A stretch of DNA of 64,000 nt from Gemmobacter aquaticus (GCF_007859075.1 NZ_VOAK01000023.1:1-64000), one strand, 5' to 3'. Counted from the first letter of the stretch, positions 18,432-28,263 are shown. Numbers and translations are program-made. The notes: generated by a model not told the origin, from the sequence alone.

Positions 18432-19184
18432 ATGAAACCAAGCTTTTCCTTGATTCCCGCCCGCCGTCTGCCGCTGCTGGCCCTGATCGCCGGGCTTCTT
18501 GCGACGCAACCCTGGTCCGTCCGGTTTGATCCCGTCAGCGGTGAGTTCTCGCTGAGCGATGGCGCGGCCGAGGCCCGCCGCGGGTCGGACGACGGTGACA
18601 ACAAAGGCAGCGACGGCGGCGACGACAGCGATGACGACAACGGCGGCGATCGCGACGATGATGACAGCGACGACGACGATGACGACAGCGATGACGACAA
18701 TGGCGGCGATCGCGACGATGATGACAGCGACGACGACGATGACGACAGCAATGACGACAATGGCGGCGATCGCGACGATGATGACAGCGACGACGACGAT
18801 GACGACAGCAATGACGACAATGGCGGCGATCGCGACGATGATGATGACGATGACAACAGCGGCCGTGGCAGCGACGACGATGACGACGACGATGACAACA
18901 GCGGCCGTGGCAGCGACGACGACGACGACGATGACCGTGATGACGACGATGATCGCAACGACGACTCGGATGATGACAGCGCTGGTGGTGGCAATGGTGG
19001 CACCGGGCCGGTTCGCGTCGTGAAGTCCGAACAGTCCGACGGCAACATCGAGGTCACCTATTCCGACGGAACCAAGGAAGAGATCGAAAGCGGTTTCTAT
19101 GAACGCAAGGACGCGAACGGCCGCACGGTCGAAGAGCGCCCGGCAACCCAGGCCGATGTCAATCGGCTGAGAGATCTGCTGTAA
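18432..19184 (+). CDS. Exported aspartate-rich repeat protein with C-terminal YSDG module
   Basis: A 250-residue protein I do not recognise. It has a signal-like N-terminus (residues 1-27, hydrophobic LPLLALIAGLLA), then roughly 135 residues that are mostly Asp with Ser, Asn, Gly and Arg. These come from a 60-bp tandem repeat (20-residue unit containing NGGDRDDDDSDDDDDD) followed by two 14-residue DDNSGRGSDDDDDD units. The last 55 residues form a compact charged module (VTYSDGTKEEIESG...DANGRTVEERPATQADVNRLRDLL) also present in the next gene. CAGGAG precedes the ATG. The acidic tract should be disordered and could bind divalent cations; this is inference. Confidence 0.8.
   Translation: MKPSFSLIPARRLPLLALIAGLLATQPWSVRFDPVSGEFSLSDGAAEARRGSDDGDNKGSDGGDDSDDDNGGDRDDDDSDDDDDDSDDDNGGDRDDDDSDDDDDDSNDDNGGDRDDDDSDDDDDDSNDDNGGDRDDDDDDDNSGRGSDDDDDDDDNSGRGSDDDDDDDRDDDDDRNDDSDDDSAGGGNGGTGPVRVVKSEQSDGNIEVTYSDGTKEEIESGFYERKDANGRTVEERPATQADVNRLRDLL
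18661..18840 (+). repeat. Three tandem 60-bp coding repeats
   Basis: Three consecutive 60-bp units start at 18661, 18721 and 18781, with a divergent partial copy just upstream. Units two and three are identical; unit one differs at a single base (18690 G versus A), giving Asp instead of Asn. Two 42-bp units of a second type follow at about 18845-18930. The unit is in frame, so copy-number change would keep the reading frame. Confidence 0.92.
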
Positions 19185-19195
19185 CGGATCAGACC

Positions 19196-20062
19196 ATGTC
19201 ACGTCGCCTCTTTCTTCACCTTGCCCTGCTGCTGGCCTTCTGGGCTGCGGCTGAGGTTGTTCTGCCGGACGTCAGTCTGGCGGGCGCTGCATGGGCAAAG
19301 GATGGGGATCGGGGCGGCGATGATGACGGCGGCTCGGACGACGATGACGACGATGACAACAGCGGGTCCGGCGGCGGTCGGGACGATGACGATAACGATG
19401 ATGACGACAACAGCGGCTCTGGTGGCGGTCGCGATGACGACGACGATGACGGTGGGTCGGACGATGATGGCGACGACGGCGGCTCGGGCGGTGGCTCGGG
19501 CGGCGGGTCGGGCGGCGGGTCGGATGACGACGATGATGACAGCGGCAAAGGTGGCGGATCAGGCGGCGGGTCGGGCTCGGGCGATGATGACGACGACGAC
19601 CGTGACGACAGCTCAGGCGGCAGCTCCGGCTCGGGGCGACCGGGCGCCGGAGCGGAGGGCGGTGACAGCACAAAGTCGCGCAGCGCCCGCGCGCGGGCAT
19701 CATCCGATTCCACCGCGCTTCCCGCCCTGCCCCGCGGCATGCGTCGCATCTACAGCGATGGCCGGGAAGAGCGTATCACCGGCAATGTGATCGAGAAATT
19801 TGATGCACGCGGACGTGTGATCGAGCGCCGCAAGGTCACAACCGCCGACAAATCGCGCTTCCGCCAGATCTCGGAACGGGGGCTCGATGTGCTGATCGAG
19901 GTCGCCCCCGGCGGCGTCTCGGTGACGGATCGTGCCGGGTGGCGCGAAGAGTTCAAGGGCAGCACCTATCGGCTGACCGACCCGCGCGGCAATCCGGTCA
20001 CGCGGCGCGGCGTGACGCGCAAGGACATCGCCCGGCTTAAAGACCTGCTTGATCTTCGCTAA
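19196..20062 (+). CDS. Second exported Asp/Gly/Ser-rich protein with two C-terminal YSDG-type modules
   Basis: A 288-residue paralogue of the preceding protein. A signal-like N-terminus (LFLHLALLLAFWAAAEVVLP) precedes about 120 residues of Asp/Gly/Ser-rich low complexity. The C-terminal 110 residues hold two copies of the module: one around IYSDGREERITG...DARGRVIERRKVTTADKSRFRQI, and a degenerate one ending GNPVTRRGVTRKDIARLKDLL. It lies 11 bases after the first protein, so the two are co-transcribed. The stop overlaps the convergent response-regulator stop by 4 bases. Function unknown; an extracytoplasmic, possibly cation-binding role is inferred. Confidence 0.8.
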   Translation: MSRRLFLHLALLLAFWAAAEVVLPDVSLAGAAWAKDGDRGGDDDGGSDDDDDDDNSGSGGGRDDDDNDDDDNSGSGGGRDDDDDDGGSDDDGDDGGSGGGSGGGSGGGSDDDDDDSGKGGGSGGGSGSGDDDDDDRDDSSGGSSGSGRPGAGAEGGDSTKSRSARARASSDSTALPALPRGMRRIYSDGREERITGNVIEKFDARGRVIERRKVTTADKSRFRQISERGLDVLIEVAPGGVSVTDRAGWREEFKGSTYRLTDPRGNPVTRRGVTRKDIARLKDLLDLR

Positions 20063-20703
20063 CGACGCAGGTGCTCGCGGGCGAGCACCGCAGCCTCTAC
20101 CCGGTTCCGAAGATGAAGCTTCTGCAGGATGGAGGTCATGTAGTGCTTCACAGTCTTTTCCTGCAGATCGAGCGTCAGGCCGATTTCCTTGTTGCTCTTA
20201 CCTTCCGCGACAAGGCGCAGGATGTCTTCCTCACGCTTTGAAAGGTCCGCAAGCGGGTTTGCCGGACGCGCGGCCCCGCCGTTTCGCATGCTGGCCAGCA
20301 GGCGCCCGGCCAGCACCGGCGAGACATAGGTCTGACCACGCGCCAGATCCTTGACGATCCCTACCAGCTCGCGCGCGCCGACGCCTTTGAGCACATAGCC
20401 AAGCGCCCCGGCCTTGAGCGCCTGCATCACCTGATCATCCTCTTCCGATGCGGTCAGCATGGCGATCTTGGGGGCATCCGGCAGCGTGATCGCCTCGCGC
20501 AGCGCCGCAAGCCCCCCGCCGCCGGGCATCGAGATATCCAGAAGCAGCAGATCCGGCTTCAACCGGGCGGCAAGCTCGACCGCCCCGCCCGCATCCTGCG
20601 CCTGCCCCACGACGATCAGCGCCTTGTCCTCCATCAGGGTCCGGGCAACCCCCTCACGGTAGAGCGGATGATCGTCGGCAATCACGATGCTGATCTGGTC
20701 CAT
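20059..20703 (-). CDS. LuxR/NarL-family response regulator
   Basis: A 214-residue two-domain response regulator. The receiver domain has acidic residues IADDHP, the phospho-acceptor aspartate in LLLDISMP near residue 56, and LTASEED. The C-terminal LuxR-type helix-turn-helix spans residues 150-210 (LSKREEDILRLVAEGKSNKEIG, VKHYMTSILQKLHLRNR). The receiver switch lysine is in YVLKG. It is encoded 17 bases after the histidine kinase gene and is surely its partner. Its targets are unknown; the convergent Asp-rich protein genes are neighbours but not in the same transcript. Confidence 0.92.
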   Translation of the reverse strand: MDQISIVIADDHPLYREGVARTLMEDKALIVVGQAQDAGGAVELAARLKPDLLLLDISMPGGGGLAALREAITLPDAPKIAMLTASEEDDQVMQALKAGALGYVLKGVGARELVGIVKDLARGQTYVSPVLAGRLLASMRNGGAARPANPLADLSKREEDILRLVAEGKSNKEIGLTLDLQEKTVKHYMTSILQKLHLRNRVEAAVLAREHLRR

Positions 20704-20720
20704 GGCGTCCCTTCCGTCCC

Positions 20721-22097
20721 TTAACTCTCGCCAGCCGGCGACAGCGTCATACGCAGGCGCGCGCCGCCTTGCGGCCGGTTCTCAATCTCGAATGTTCCGC
20801 CAAGCGCTTCGACCCGGTCGCGCAGACCGACCAGCCCCAAGCCCTCGGAATTGGGCGCAGACCCGGCAAATCCAGGTCCGTCATCGCACACGCACAGCAC
20901 CAACCGGTCAGCCTCGGCCGACAGGCGCACCTCCTGACCGCGGGCCTCGGCATGGCGCCATGCGTTGTTCAGCCCTTCCTGGACAAAGCGGTAGATGCAG
21001 GTCTTCTCCGCCACGCCAAGTGCAGGCAGGCCGCGATCATCGCATGAAACCGCGACCGGGGCGCCGCTGCGCGCCTGATGCGCCTCGGCCAGCCCGGTGA
21101 TGATCTGGCAGACGCTGCGCTGCGCGATATCTGGCAGCGACACCCCGCGCGAGATGGAGCGGATCTCGCGGATCGCATCCTTCACGGCCCGGTCCACCTC
21201 GGAGAGTCGCTCTTCGGCGCCGGGCTGCACGCCAAGGCCGTCTAGGCGCAAGGCTGCGTAGCCCAGAAGCTGGGCGGGGCCGTCATGGAGATCAGCGCCC
21301 AACTGGCGCAGCACCTGATCATGCAGCGCCGCCGAGCGCGCGGCGGCACCCTGCACCCGAAGGCGCAGCGCATTGTTGTGATCCGATAGTTCAGCAAGCG
21401 CTGTGACCTGTCGCTGCATTTCAGCCCGCTGCGTCTCGATGGTGCGGCTTCCGCGCGCGACGATCCCCCAGAGGATCACGCCAATGGCCGCAAAGACAGC
21501 CGCCACGGTTGCCCAGCTTTTGCGCCGTGCTTCAGCCAGATCCGAAATCAGCGCATCGGTCTTTTCGTAAAATTCGACCACGCCGATGATCCGGCCCGAC
21601 CAGACTTCGCGGATCGGGCTGTAGATTTCGAGCAAGGGAATGCCCAGCTCGGTCTCGGCGCGGTTCTCGTCATCCTCGGGGTCGGCGATCTCGCCGCTGA
21701 CCCGGCCGCCCCAAGCCGCACGCAATTCCGCCGATTCGGGGAAACGCTCGCCGATCAAGGCCTTGTCCGAGGCCTCCACGATCAGCCCGCCAGGCTTCCA
21801 GATCTTGTAAGAGACCACCCGCTCACCCAGCGTGGTCGACTGAAACACCTCTTCCAGCGCCCGGTGGGCAAGCGGCGAAAGCTCGTCCGCCGCAGCCAGA
21901 TCCTGACTAAGCGGAGAGATGAAGCTTTCCATGTAAAGTGCGGTGGTATTCGCCCAATTGCGCACCACCGATTCCTCGATGCGCGCGGCGACCCATTGGC
22001 CGACCACCAGCATCGCGCAAAGCATGACAATGCCGCCAGCCAGCGCAAATTGCGCGGACAAGGACCAGTTGCGCCAGCGGTTCAGGATCGTAACCAT
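20721..22097 (-). CDS. Membrane sensor histidine kinase, NarX/DegS (HisKA_3) type
   Basis: A 458-residue kinase. One transmembrane helix lies near residues 16-35 (ALAGGIVMLCAMLVVG) and another near 195-215 (WATVAAVFAAIGVILWGIV), bracketing a periplasmic sensing domain of about 160 residues. The phospho-acceptor histidine is in DLHDGPAQLLGYA near residue 267. The ATPase domain carries VQEGLNNAWRHA, CDDGPGF and GLGLVGLRDRVEALGG. It phosphorylates the adjacent LuxR-type regulator. The periplasmic domain has no obvious ligand motif; the linker between helix two and the kinase is a predicted coiled coil. Confidence 0.9.
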   Translation of the reverse strand: MVTILNRWRNWSLSAQFALAGGIVMLCAMLVVGQWVAARIEESVVRNWANTTALYMESFISPLSQDLAAADELSPLAHRALEEVFQSTTLGERVVSYKIWKPGGLIVEASDKALIGERFPESAELRAAWGGRVSGEIADPEDDENRAETELGIPLLEIYSPIREVWSGRIIGVVEFYEKTDALISDLAEARRKSWATVAAVFAAIGVILWGIVARGSRTIETQRAEMQRQVTALAELSDHNNALRLRVQGAAARSAALHDQVLRQLGADLHDGPAQLLGYAALRLDGLGVQPGAEERLSEVDRAVKDAIREIRSISRGVSLPDIAQRSVCQIITGLAEAHQARSGAPVAVSCDDRGLPALGVAEKTCIYRFVQEGLNNAWRHAEARGQEVRLSAEADRLVLCVCDDGPGFAGSAPNSEGLGLVGLRDRVEALGGTFEIENRPQGGARLRMTLSPAGES

Positions 22098-22180
22098 GAC
22101 CCGGTTCTAACCGCTGCCGCGCCCGCGCGATACGGGCTAAGGTCGGATCGCCGCGCGGCTTTCGTCCGGGTGGTGCAGTC

Positions 22181-22426
22181 TTATTTCTTGCCCGCCTCAA
22201 GCGCCGCGATGCGGGCGGCCAGCGCCTCGTTCTCTTCGCGGGCCTTCTGCGCCATGGCGCGCACGGCATCAAACTCTTCACGCGTGACGAAATCGCGGTC
22301 GGCCATCCAGCGGTCGATCATGCTTTTCATCGCCGTCTCGGCCTCGGTCCGGGCACCTTGCGCCACACCCATCGCGTTGGTCATCAGCTGCGACAGATCG
22401 TCGAAAATCTTGCTGCGGGTCTGCAT
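22181..22426 (-). CDS. ubiK: UbiK-like accessory factor (BMFP domain)
   Basis: An 81-residue alpha-helical protein: [20 protein letters not shown] at the start, a central [20 protein letters not shown] and a C-terminal coiled coil ending AALEAGKK. This matches the UbiK/YqiC family, which assists the aerobic ubiquinone-biosynthesis complex, binds lipid and trimerises. The frame extends to 22522, but the ATG at 22426 has GGAG 8 bases upstream and matches the family length. It is divergent from lgt. Confidence 0.82.
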   Translation of the reverse strand: MQTRSKIFDDLSQLMTNAMGVAQGARTEAETAMKSMIDRWMADRDFVTREEFDAVRAMAQKAREENEALAARIAALEAGKK

Positions 22427-22581
22427 GGGCGTCTCCATTTGCTGCAAGCTGTATATGCGTGGGCAGACCGGCGCGCGCAAGGGGATGGCCATGGTTGACA
22501 TTGCCGCAACCCCGCCCGACAAGCGCCTTGGGCACCCCCGCCAAGGCCGAACCGGCCCCGCGGACCAAAGCCGGAGCGCGC

Positions 22582-23466
22582 ATGAGTTACATCCCTTTCC
22601 CCGACATCCGCCCCGAGATCTTCGCGATCGACATCTTCGGCATCACCTTTGCCCTGCGCTGGTATGCCCTGGCCTATATCGCGGGTCTGTTGATCGGCTG
22701 GCGCCTTGTGCTCAGGGCAATCCGGACGCCGCGCCTGTGGACCACGGCCGCACCGCTGGATGCAGAACAGCTGGACCGGCTGCTGACATGGATCATCCTT
22801 GGCGTTGTCATCGGCGGACGGCTTGGCTTCGTCCTCTTCTACCAGCCGGGTTACTATCTCGCGAACCCGGCCGAGATCCTGCGCGTGTGGGAGGGGGGAA
22901 TGTCCTTCCACGGCGGCTTCCTCGGCGTCGTGGTCGCGGCACTGTGGTTCTGCCAGCGGGAAGGGATCCCGCTTCTGCCGATGGCCGACCTTCTGGCACT
23001 GGCGACACCGCCGGGCCTTCTGCTGGGCCGCATCGCCAATTTCATCAATGCCGAGCTTTGGGGACGGCCGACCACCCTGCCCTGGGGCGTGGCCTTTCCG
23101 GGAGAGGCCGCGCAAAGCTGCGCCGAAGGCCTGACACCCTGCGTGCGCCATCCGAGCCAGCTTTACGAGGCCGGGCTGGAAGGTCTGCTTCTTGGCGCAT
23201 TGCTGCTGTGGCTTGCCTTTCGTGCCGACAGCGCCTTCCGTCGCCCCGGCCTGATCGCGGGCACTTTCTTTGCCGGCTATGGGATTGCGCGTTTTCTGGT
23301 CGAGTTCTTCCGTCAGCCGGACGCGCAGTTCGTGACCGCCGACAACCCGCTGGGCCTCTATCTGCACCTTGGCGGCTATGGACTGACGGCCGGGCAGCTT
23401 CTGTCGCTGCCGATGGTGCTTGTGGGGGTCTGGTTTGTCATGAGGGCGCGGCGTGACCCCGCTTGA
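22582..23466 (+). CDS. lgt: Prolipoprotein diacylglyceryl transferase
   Basis: A 294-residue polytopic inner-membrane enzyme that transfers diacylglycerol from phosphatidylglycerol to the lipobox cysteine of prolipoproteins. Signatures are MSFHGGFLG near residue 110, the Lgt motif [16 protein letters not shown] near 150, HPSQLYEA near 195 and [16 protein letters not shown] near 235. The start MSYIPFPDI at 22582 matches the family; 41 upstream codons of open frame lack support. It is first in an lgt-midA-pgeF operon and overlaps the next gene by 14 bases. Substrates encoded here include the I78-type lipoproteins. Confidence 0.95.
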   Translation: MSYIPFPDIRPEIFAIDIFGITFALRWYALAYIAGLLIGWRLVLRAIRTPRLWTTAAPLDAEQLDRLLTWIILGVVIGGRLGFVLFYQPGYYLANPAEILRVWEGGMSFHGGFLGVVVAALWFCQREGIPLLPMADLLALATPPGLLLGRIANFINAELWGRPTTLPWGVAFPGEAAQSCAEGLTPCVRHPSQLYEAGLEGLLLGALLLWLAFRADSAFRRPGLIAGTFFAGYGIARFLVEFFRQPDAQFVTADNPLGLYLHLGGYGLTAGQLLSLPMVLVGVWFVMRARRDPA

Positions 23467-24517
23467 GGATCTGCTGATCCGGCGGATCGCCGCAACCGGG
23501 CCGATCCGGCTGGCCGACTACATGGCCGAGTGCCTGCTGCACCCGACGCATGGCTATTACACCACGCGCATGCCCTTTGGCCGCGCAGGCGATTTCACCA
23601 CTGCGCCCGAGATCTCGCAGATGTTCGGCGAGTTGCTTGGCCTCTGCCTCGCGCAGTACTGGCTGGACCTTGGCCGCCCATCGCCCTTTGCGCTGGCCGA
23701 AGTGGGCCCCGGACGCGGCACGCTGATGGCCGATGTCTTGCGCGCGACGGCGCGGGTGCCCGGCTTTCACGACGCCATGCGGGTGGTGATGATTGATGCC
23801 TCGCCCCGCCTGCGCGAGATCCAGCGCACCGCCCTAGGCACCACACCGGCCACGTGGGTGGATCATGCCGCCGAGTTGCCCGACCTGCCGCTCTTTCTTT
23901 TGGCGAACGAGTTCTTTGATGCGCTGCCGATCCGGCAATTCACCCGCGATCCGGCAGGCTGGCGCGAAACGATGGTCACGACTGATGGCGCGCGGCTTTC
24001 GATCGCGCTGGCGGCACCAGCGCCGATCGCGCTTCTGGACGACCGCCTCACCGATACCGCGCCGGGCGATATCGTGGAGGTATGCCCCGCAGCGGCGCCG
24101 ATCATGGCTGAGATCGCGGCCCGCATCGCACGGCATGGCGGGGCCGCCTTGATCGTCGACTACGGTGACAGGCACCTGACAGGCGATTCGTTTCAGGCCC
24201 TGCGCAATCACGCCTATGCCGATCCGCTGGCAGAGCCGGGCCTTGCCGATCTGACCGCGCATGTCGATTTCCAGACGCTGGCAGAGGCGGCTGCCCCCTG
24301 CCCCCATGCCTTTACCACGCAAGGGGCCTTGCTGACGGCACTTGGCATCGATGCCCGCGCCGCGACACTCGGCAATCGCCTGGACGGCCAAGCCCTTCAA
24401 TCGCACCTTGCCGCGACGCGGCGCTTGACCCACCCGGCAGAAATGGGAACGCTGTTCAAGGCGCTTGCCATCCATGCCCCCGGCACGCCTGTTCCGCCCG
24501 GCTTTCCGCAGAGTTGA
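23453..24517 (+). CDS. SAM-dependent methyltransferase, MidA/NDUFAF7 family
   Basis: A 354-residue protein of the class that includes mitochondrial complex I assembly factor MidA/NDUFAF7. Characteristic segments are [32 protein letters not shown], the SAM-binding [15 protein letters not shown] near residue 85, and [14 protein letters not shown] near 150. In eukaryotes it dimethylates an arginine of a complex I subunit; the bacterial role is assumed related. It starts with GTG inside the end of lgt, and pgeF follows after 1 base. Confidence 0.9.
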   Translation: MTPLEDLLIRRIAATGPIRLADYMAECLLHPTHGYYTTRMPFGRAGDFTTAPEISQMFGELLGLCLAQYWLDLGRPSPFALAEVGPGRGTLMADVLRATARVPGFHDAMRVVMIDASPRLREIQRTALGTTPATWVDHAAELPDLPLFLLANEFFDALPIRQFTRDPAGWRETMVTTDGARLSIALAAPAPIALLDDRLTDTAPGDIVEVCPAAAPIMAEIAARIARHGGAALIVDYGDRHLTGDSFQALRNHAYADPLAEPGLADLTAHVDFQTLAEAAAPCPHAFTTQGALLTALGIDARAATLGNRLDGQALQSHLAATRRLTHPAEMGTLFKALAIHAPGTPVPPGFPQS

Positions 24518-24518
24518 C

Positions 24519-25289
24519 ATGCCCCAGACCGCGCAGATCGAATACATCACCGCCCCGGCTCTTGCCGGCATCCGCCATGGTTTCTTCACCCGGAAGGGGG
24601 GGGCGTCCTCGGGGATCTTTGCCGGGCTGAATTGCGGGACCGGGTCCTCTGACCTGGCCGAGGTTGTGGCCATCAACCGCGCGCGCGTGGCCGAGGCGAT
24701 GGGCGCCACGATCGACCGTCTGGCAACCGTGCATCAGGTGCATTCCGCCGATGTGGCGGTTCTGGACGGCATGCCCGCCCAACCCGCGCCGCAGGCCGAT
24801 GCCATGGTGACCGCCACGCCCGGCCTTGTCCTTGGGGTTCTCACGGCCGATTGCCAGCCCGTGCTCTTTGCCGACGCCACCGCCGGTGTGATTGGCGCCG
24901 CCCATGCGGGATGGCGCGGCACCCGAGACGGCGTACTGGAGGCCACGCTCGATGCGATGGAAGGGCTGGGCGCAAGACGTGACCGCATCACCGCGGTCAT
25001 CGGCCCCACCATCTCGCAGTCGGCCTACGAGGTCGGGCCAGAGTTCGTCTACGGCTTTATCGACGACACGCCCGAGGCCGCACGCTTCTTCGCACAAGGC
25101 GAGGGCGACCGCGCCATGTTCGATCTGCCGGCCTATGCGCTATGGCGTCTGCGCGAGGCCGGTGTCGGCCATGCCGAATGGACGCGCCACTGCACCTACC
25201 GCGACCCCGACCGGTTCTATTCCTTCCGCCGGACGACGCATCGCAAAGAAGCAGACTATGGGCGGCTGATTTCGTGCATCCGCCTGTAG
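24519..25289 (+). CDS. pgeF: Peptidoglycan editing factor/purine nucleoside phosphorylase, PgeF (YfiH) family
   Basis: A 256-residue member of the YfiH/PgeF family (also called multicopper polyphenol oxidase or laccase-domain). The zinc-site residues are visible in HQVHSADV, the TADCQPVLF cysteine near residue 108 and HAGWRGT near 127. Family members have been assigned purine nucleoside phosphorylase/deaminase activity and a role in keeping wrong amino acids out of peptidoglycan stems. The start at 24519 is one base after the upstream stop. Operon position behind lgt and the methyltransferase is common in this lineage. Confidence 0.9.
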   Translation: MPQTAQIEYITAPALAGIRHGFFTRKGGASSGIFAGLNCGTGSSDLAEVVAINRARVAEAMGATIDRLATVHQVHSADVAVLDGMPAQPAPQADAMVTATPGLVLGVLTADCQPVLFADATAGVIGAAHAGWRGTRDGVLEATLDAMEGLGARRDRITAVIGPTISQSAYEVGPEFVYGFIDDTPEAARFFAQGEGDRAMFDLPAYALWRLREAGVGHAEWTRHCTYRDPDRFYSFRRTTHRKEADYGRLISCIRL

Positions 25290-25667
25290 GGTCCGGGTGA
25301 TACGATTCGGGCGATGTCGCCTGAACCACGATGGCCGCCGCCTTGGAACACGCACCCAGTTACGGCATTTTTGCCGCAATTTCAGAGACTAGCGGCTTTC
25401 TGGCGGCACCCCTGCCGAAATCTCTTTGACAGGACGCCCATCTTTTGCCATTTTTGACTTGCAGCGACCGGACCGGACGCTGTGCCCATGACGGTGAAAA
25501 TCGTCATACGTGCCGGAATATGTCCGGTTCAGTTGTTAAGTTGCTCTGCACGGGCGGTCCTGCTGCGAACCTCTGCGCGGCGTTAGGGGCCGCCTGTTCT
25601 GATTCTGGGCGACCAATCAGCGAGAGACGATAGCAGGTCGGGGAATGACGCGGGCCTTGGCCCGCGA
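25290..25667. other. 378-bp intergenic region without a recognisable gene
   Basis: No open frame here has a ribosome site or family resemblance. Two short inverted repeats are visible: ATGACG/CGTCAT at 25488-25507 and CCGGA/TCCGG at 25513-25527. A TTGACA hexamer lies at 25426-25431 without a good -10 partner. It follows pgeF and faces the end of the convergent Lrp-type gene. Confidence 0.5.
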
Positions 25668-26168
25668 TCAGGCGCTGCGGTTCAACCGCTCTTCCAGAAC
25701 ATCGAAGGGAAGGCCCGGCTCATCCTTGGCGCAGCGGATGACGAGGCTCGTTTTCACGCTGGCGACATTGTCGGCCTTGAGCAACTCGCCCGTCAGGAAC
25801 CCCTGAAAGCTCGACAGATCAGGGGCTACGCATTTCAGGATAAAGTCGATCTCGCCGTTCAGCATGTGGCATTCACGAACCAACGGCCAGCCCTTGCAGC
25901 GCGCCTCAAAGGCAGAGAGATCGGATTCGGCCTGGCTGTGAAGGCGTACCATGGCAAAGACTGCGACCTCGAACCCCAGCTCGCGCGCATCCACCTCGGC
26001 ATGGTAGCCGCGGATATAGCCTGCCTCCTCCAATGTGCGCACCCGACGCAGACAGGGCGGCGCCGAAATGCCCACCCGCTTGGCCAGTTCAACATTGGTC
26101 ATCCTGCCGTCGGCCTGAAGTTCGGCCAGAATATGACGGTCGATCGGGTCAAGCCGGGTGCCGGCCAT
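25668..26168 (-). CDS. Lrp/AsnC-family transcriptional regulator
   Basis: A 166-residue Lrp-type regulator. Residues 5-65 form the winged helix (LDPIDRHILAELQADGRMTNVELAKRVGISAPPCLRRV-type segment), and residues 70-155 the RAM ligand-binding domain (VRECHMLNGEIDFILKC). The start MAGTRLDP at 26168 is chosen on family length and a purine-rich GGAAGAG upstream; the frame is open 44 codons further. It is divergent from trxB with a 245-bp gap. Its targets are unknown, though these proteins typically control amino-acid metabolism and sense amino acids. Confidence 0.9.
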   Translation of the reverse strand: MAGTRLDPIDRHILAELQADGRMTNVELAKRVGISAPPCLRRVRTLEEAGYIRGYHAEVDARELGFEVAVFAMVRLHSQAESDLSAFEARCKGWPLVRECHMLNGEIDFILKCVAPDLSSFQGFLTGELLKADNVASVKTSLVIRCAKDEPGLPFDVLEERLNRSA

Positions 26169-26263
26169 GCATCTCTTCCTTGTTGTTCTTTTGTCGTTGT
26201 TGCCGCAGCGCGTGGCAAATGCTGCGCGTCTTTGCGCGGACATTAGGAATATTCGCCCGATAG

Positions 26264-27352
<1,089 letters not shown>

Positions 27353-27371
27353 CGCCCGATCCCCTGAACGA

Positions 27372-27402
27372 GAAAGGGCGGGACCGCTGGGACCGCCCTT
27401 TC
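27372..27402 (+). terminator. Rho-independent-type hairpin after trxB
   Basis: Arms GAAAGGGCGG and CCGCCCTTTC enclose an 11-base loop. It lies between the convergent trxB and DUF1150 genes and could serve both strands. Confidence 0.75.
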
Positions 27403-27428
27403 TGCATCCGGTACAGCGCCTTGCCCAG

Positions 27429-27656
27429 TCAGTGCACGTTAACGGGCGCCAGATCGTTCTGAAGGGCCAGCGCGAACGCAAGCTGGCGGTCGCGGACCAG
27501 TGCGAGGCGTTCGCCATCCGGGCGGTGAACCGCATAGAGACGCTCAAGCCCCTCGGCCTGCGCCCGGACCTCTTCGGGAAGATCCGCCACGGCAACAGGG
27601 CGCACGTAGACGATGTTGCTTTCAGCGGCGGGGATGAAATCGACTTTGGTATCCAT
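27429..27656 (-). CDS. DUF1150-family small protein
   Basis: A 75-residue protein with NIVYVRPVAVADLPEEVRAQ and a C-terminal RLALVRDRQLAFALAL segment, matching DUF1150, a small alphaproteobacterial family regularly encoded beside small heat-shock proteins. GAGG lies about 9 bases before the ATG. It follows the Hsp20 gene by 12 bases on the same strand. Biochemical function is unknown; the pairing suggests a partner or regulator of the chaperone. Confidence 0.85.
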   Translation of the reverse strand: MDTKVDFIPAAESNIVYVRPVAVADLPEEVRAQAEGLERLYAVHRPDGERLALVRDRQLAFALALQNDLAPVNVH

Positions 27657-27668
27657 GACCAGACCTCC

Positions 27669-28124
27669 TCACTTCGCCTCGATCCGCTTCACCGGGGCGG
27701 CGGGCTTTTCCGGCCGGCCCGTGCGGATCGGGATCGTTTGAACAACGGTATCGGGCACGATGCGCTGCAGGTCGATGTGCAAAAGCCCGTGATCCATCTG
27801 CGCACCTGCGACCTCCACCCCGTCGGCCAGCACAAAGCTGCGCTGGAAGGCCCGGCTTGCGATCCCCCGATGCAGCCAGACGCGCTGCACCTCGTCATCG
27901 CTCTGCCGGCCACGGATCACCAGCTGGCGATCCTCGACCGTGATCGAAAGCTCCTCGTCGCGAAACCCCGCGACAGCTAGCGTGATGCGATAGGCGTTGT
28001 CAGACACTGCCTCTATGTTGAACGGCGGATAGCCGTCCCCCGACTTGGCGGTACGCTCGACCAGCCGTTCCAGCTGTTCAAAGCCGAGCAGATAGGGATG
28101 TGCCCCGAAACTGATCTTGGTCAT
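27669..28124 (-). CDS. Hsp20/alpha-crystallin family small heat-shock protein
   Basis: A 151-residue small heat-shock protein. The alpha-crystallin domain spans about residues 35-125 (PPFNIEAVSDNAYRITLAVAG, LVIRGRQ, FQRSFVLADGVEV), with a C-terminal IPI anchor motif (QTIPIRTGRPEKP) that docks between subunits. It holds unfolding proteins without ATP. The ATG at 28124 follows GAGGA; 38 further open codons upstream lack support. Probably heat-induced, but I see no clear heat-shock operator. Confidence 0.92.
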   Translation of the reverse strand: MTKISFGAHPYLLGFEQLERLVERTAKSGDGYPPFNIEAVSDNAYRITLAVAGFRDEELSITVEDRQLVIRGRQSDDEVQRVWLHRGIASRAFQRSFVLADGVEVAGAQMDHGLLHIDLQRIVPDTVVQTIPIRTGRPEKPAAPVKRIEAK

Positions 28125-28263
28125 CGACGTGTCCTCGAAATAAGCGACCGTGCCGCCGGACCCCTGTCGGGCATCACGGCTTCCCCTTGAATATGGGGCG
28201 CGCGCGGGCGGCGCGCAAGTGGCGCGGCATTTGACCAAATCCCGCAGCGAGGGGCCAGATTTC

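Noticed and set aside
18661..18930. Tandem 60-bp units as a possible CRISPR array
   Set aside because: The units are contiguous without unique spacers and encode an in-frame acidic repeat; no cas genes are near.
18207..19202. Val/Ile-rich minus-strand frame opposite the Asp-rich protein, looking like a membrane protein
   Set aside because: GAC/GAT aspartate codons read backwards give GTC/ATC, so the apparent hydrophobic protein is an artefact of the tandem repeats. The plus frame has a signal peptide, ribosome site and shared C-terminal module.
21864..23456. 530-codon plus-strand frame across the kinase, ubiK and lgt
   Set aside because: It crosses three well-supported genes in the wrong frame or strand.
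25445..25633. 62-codon plus-strand frame in the pgeF-Lrp gap
   Set aside because: No ribosome site, no hydrophobic or domain pattern, and atypical composition for this genome.
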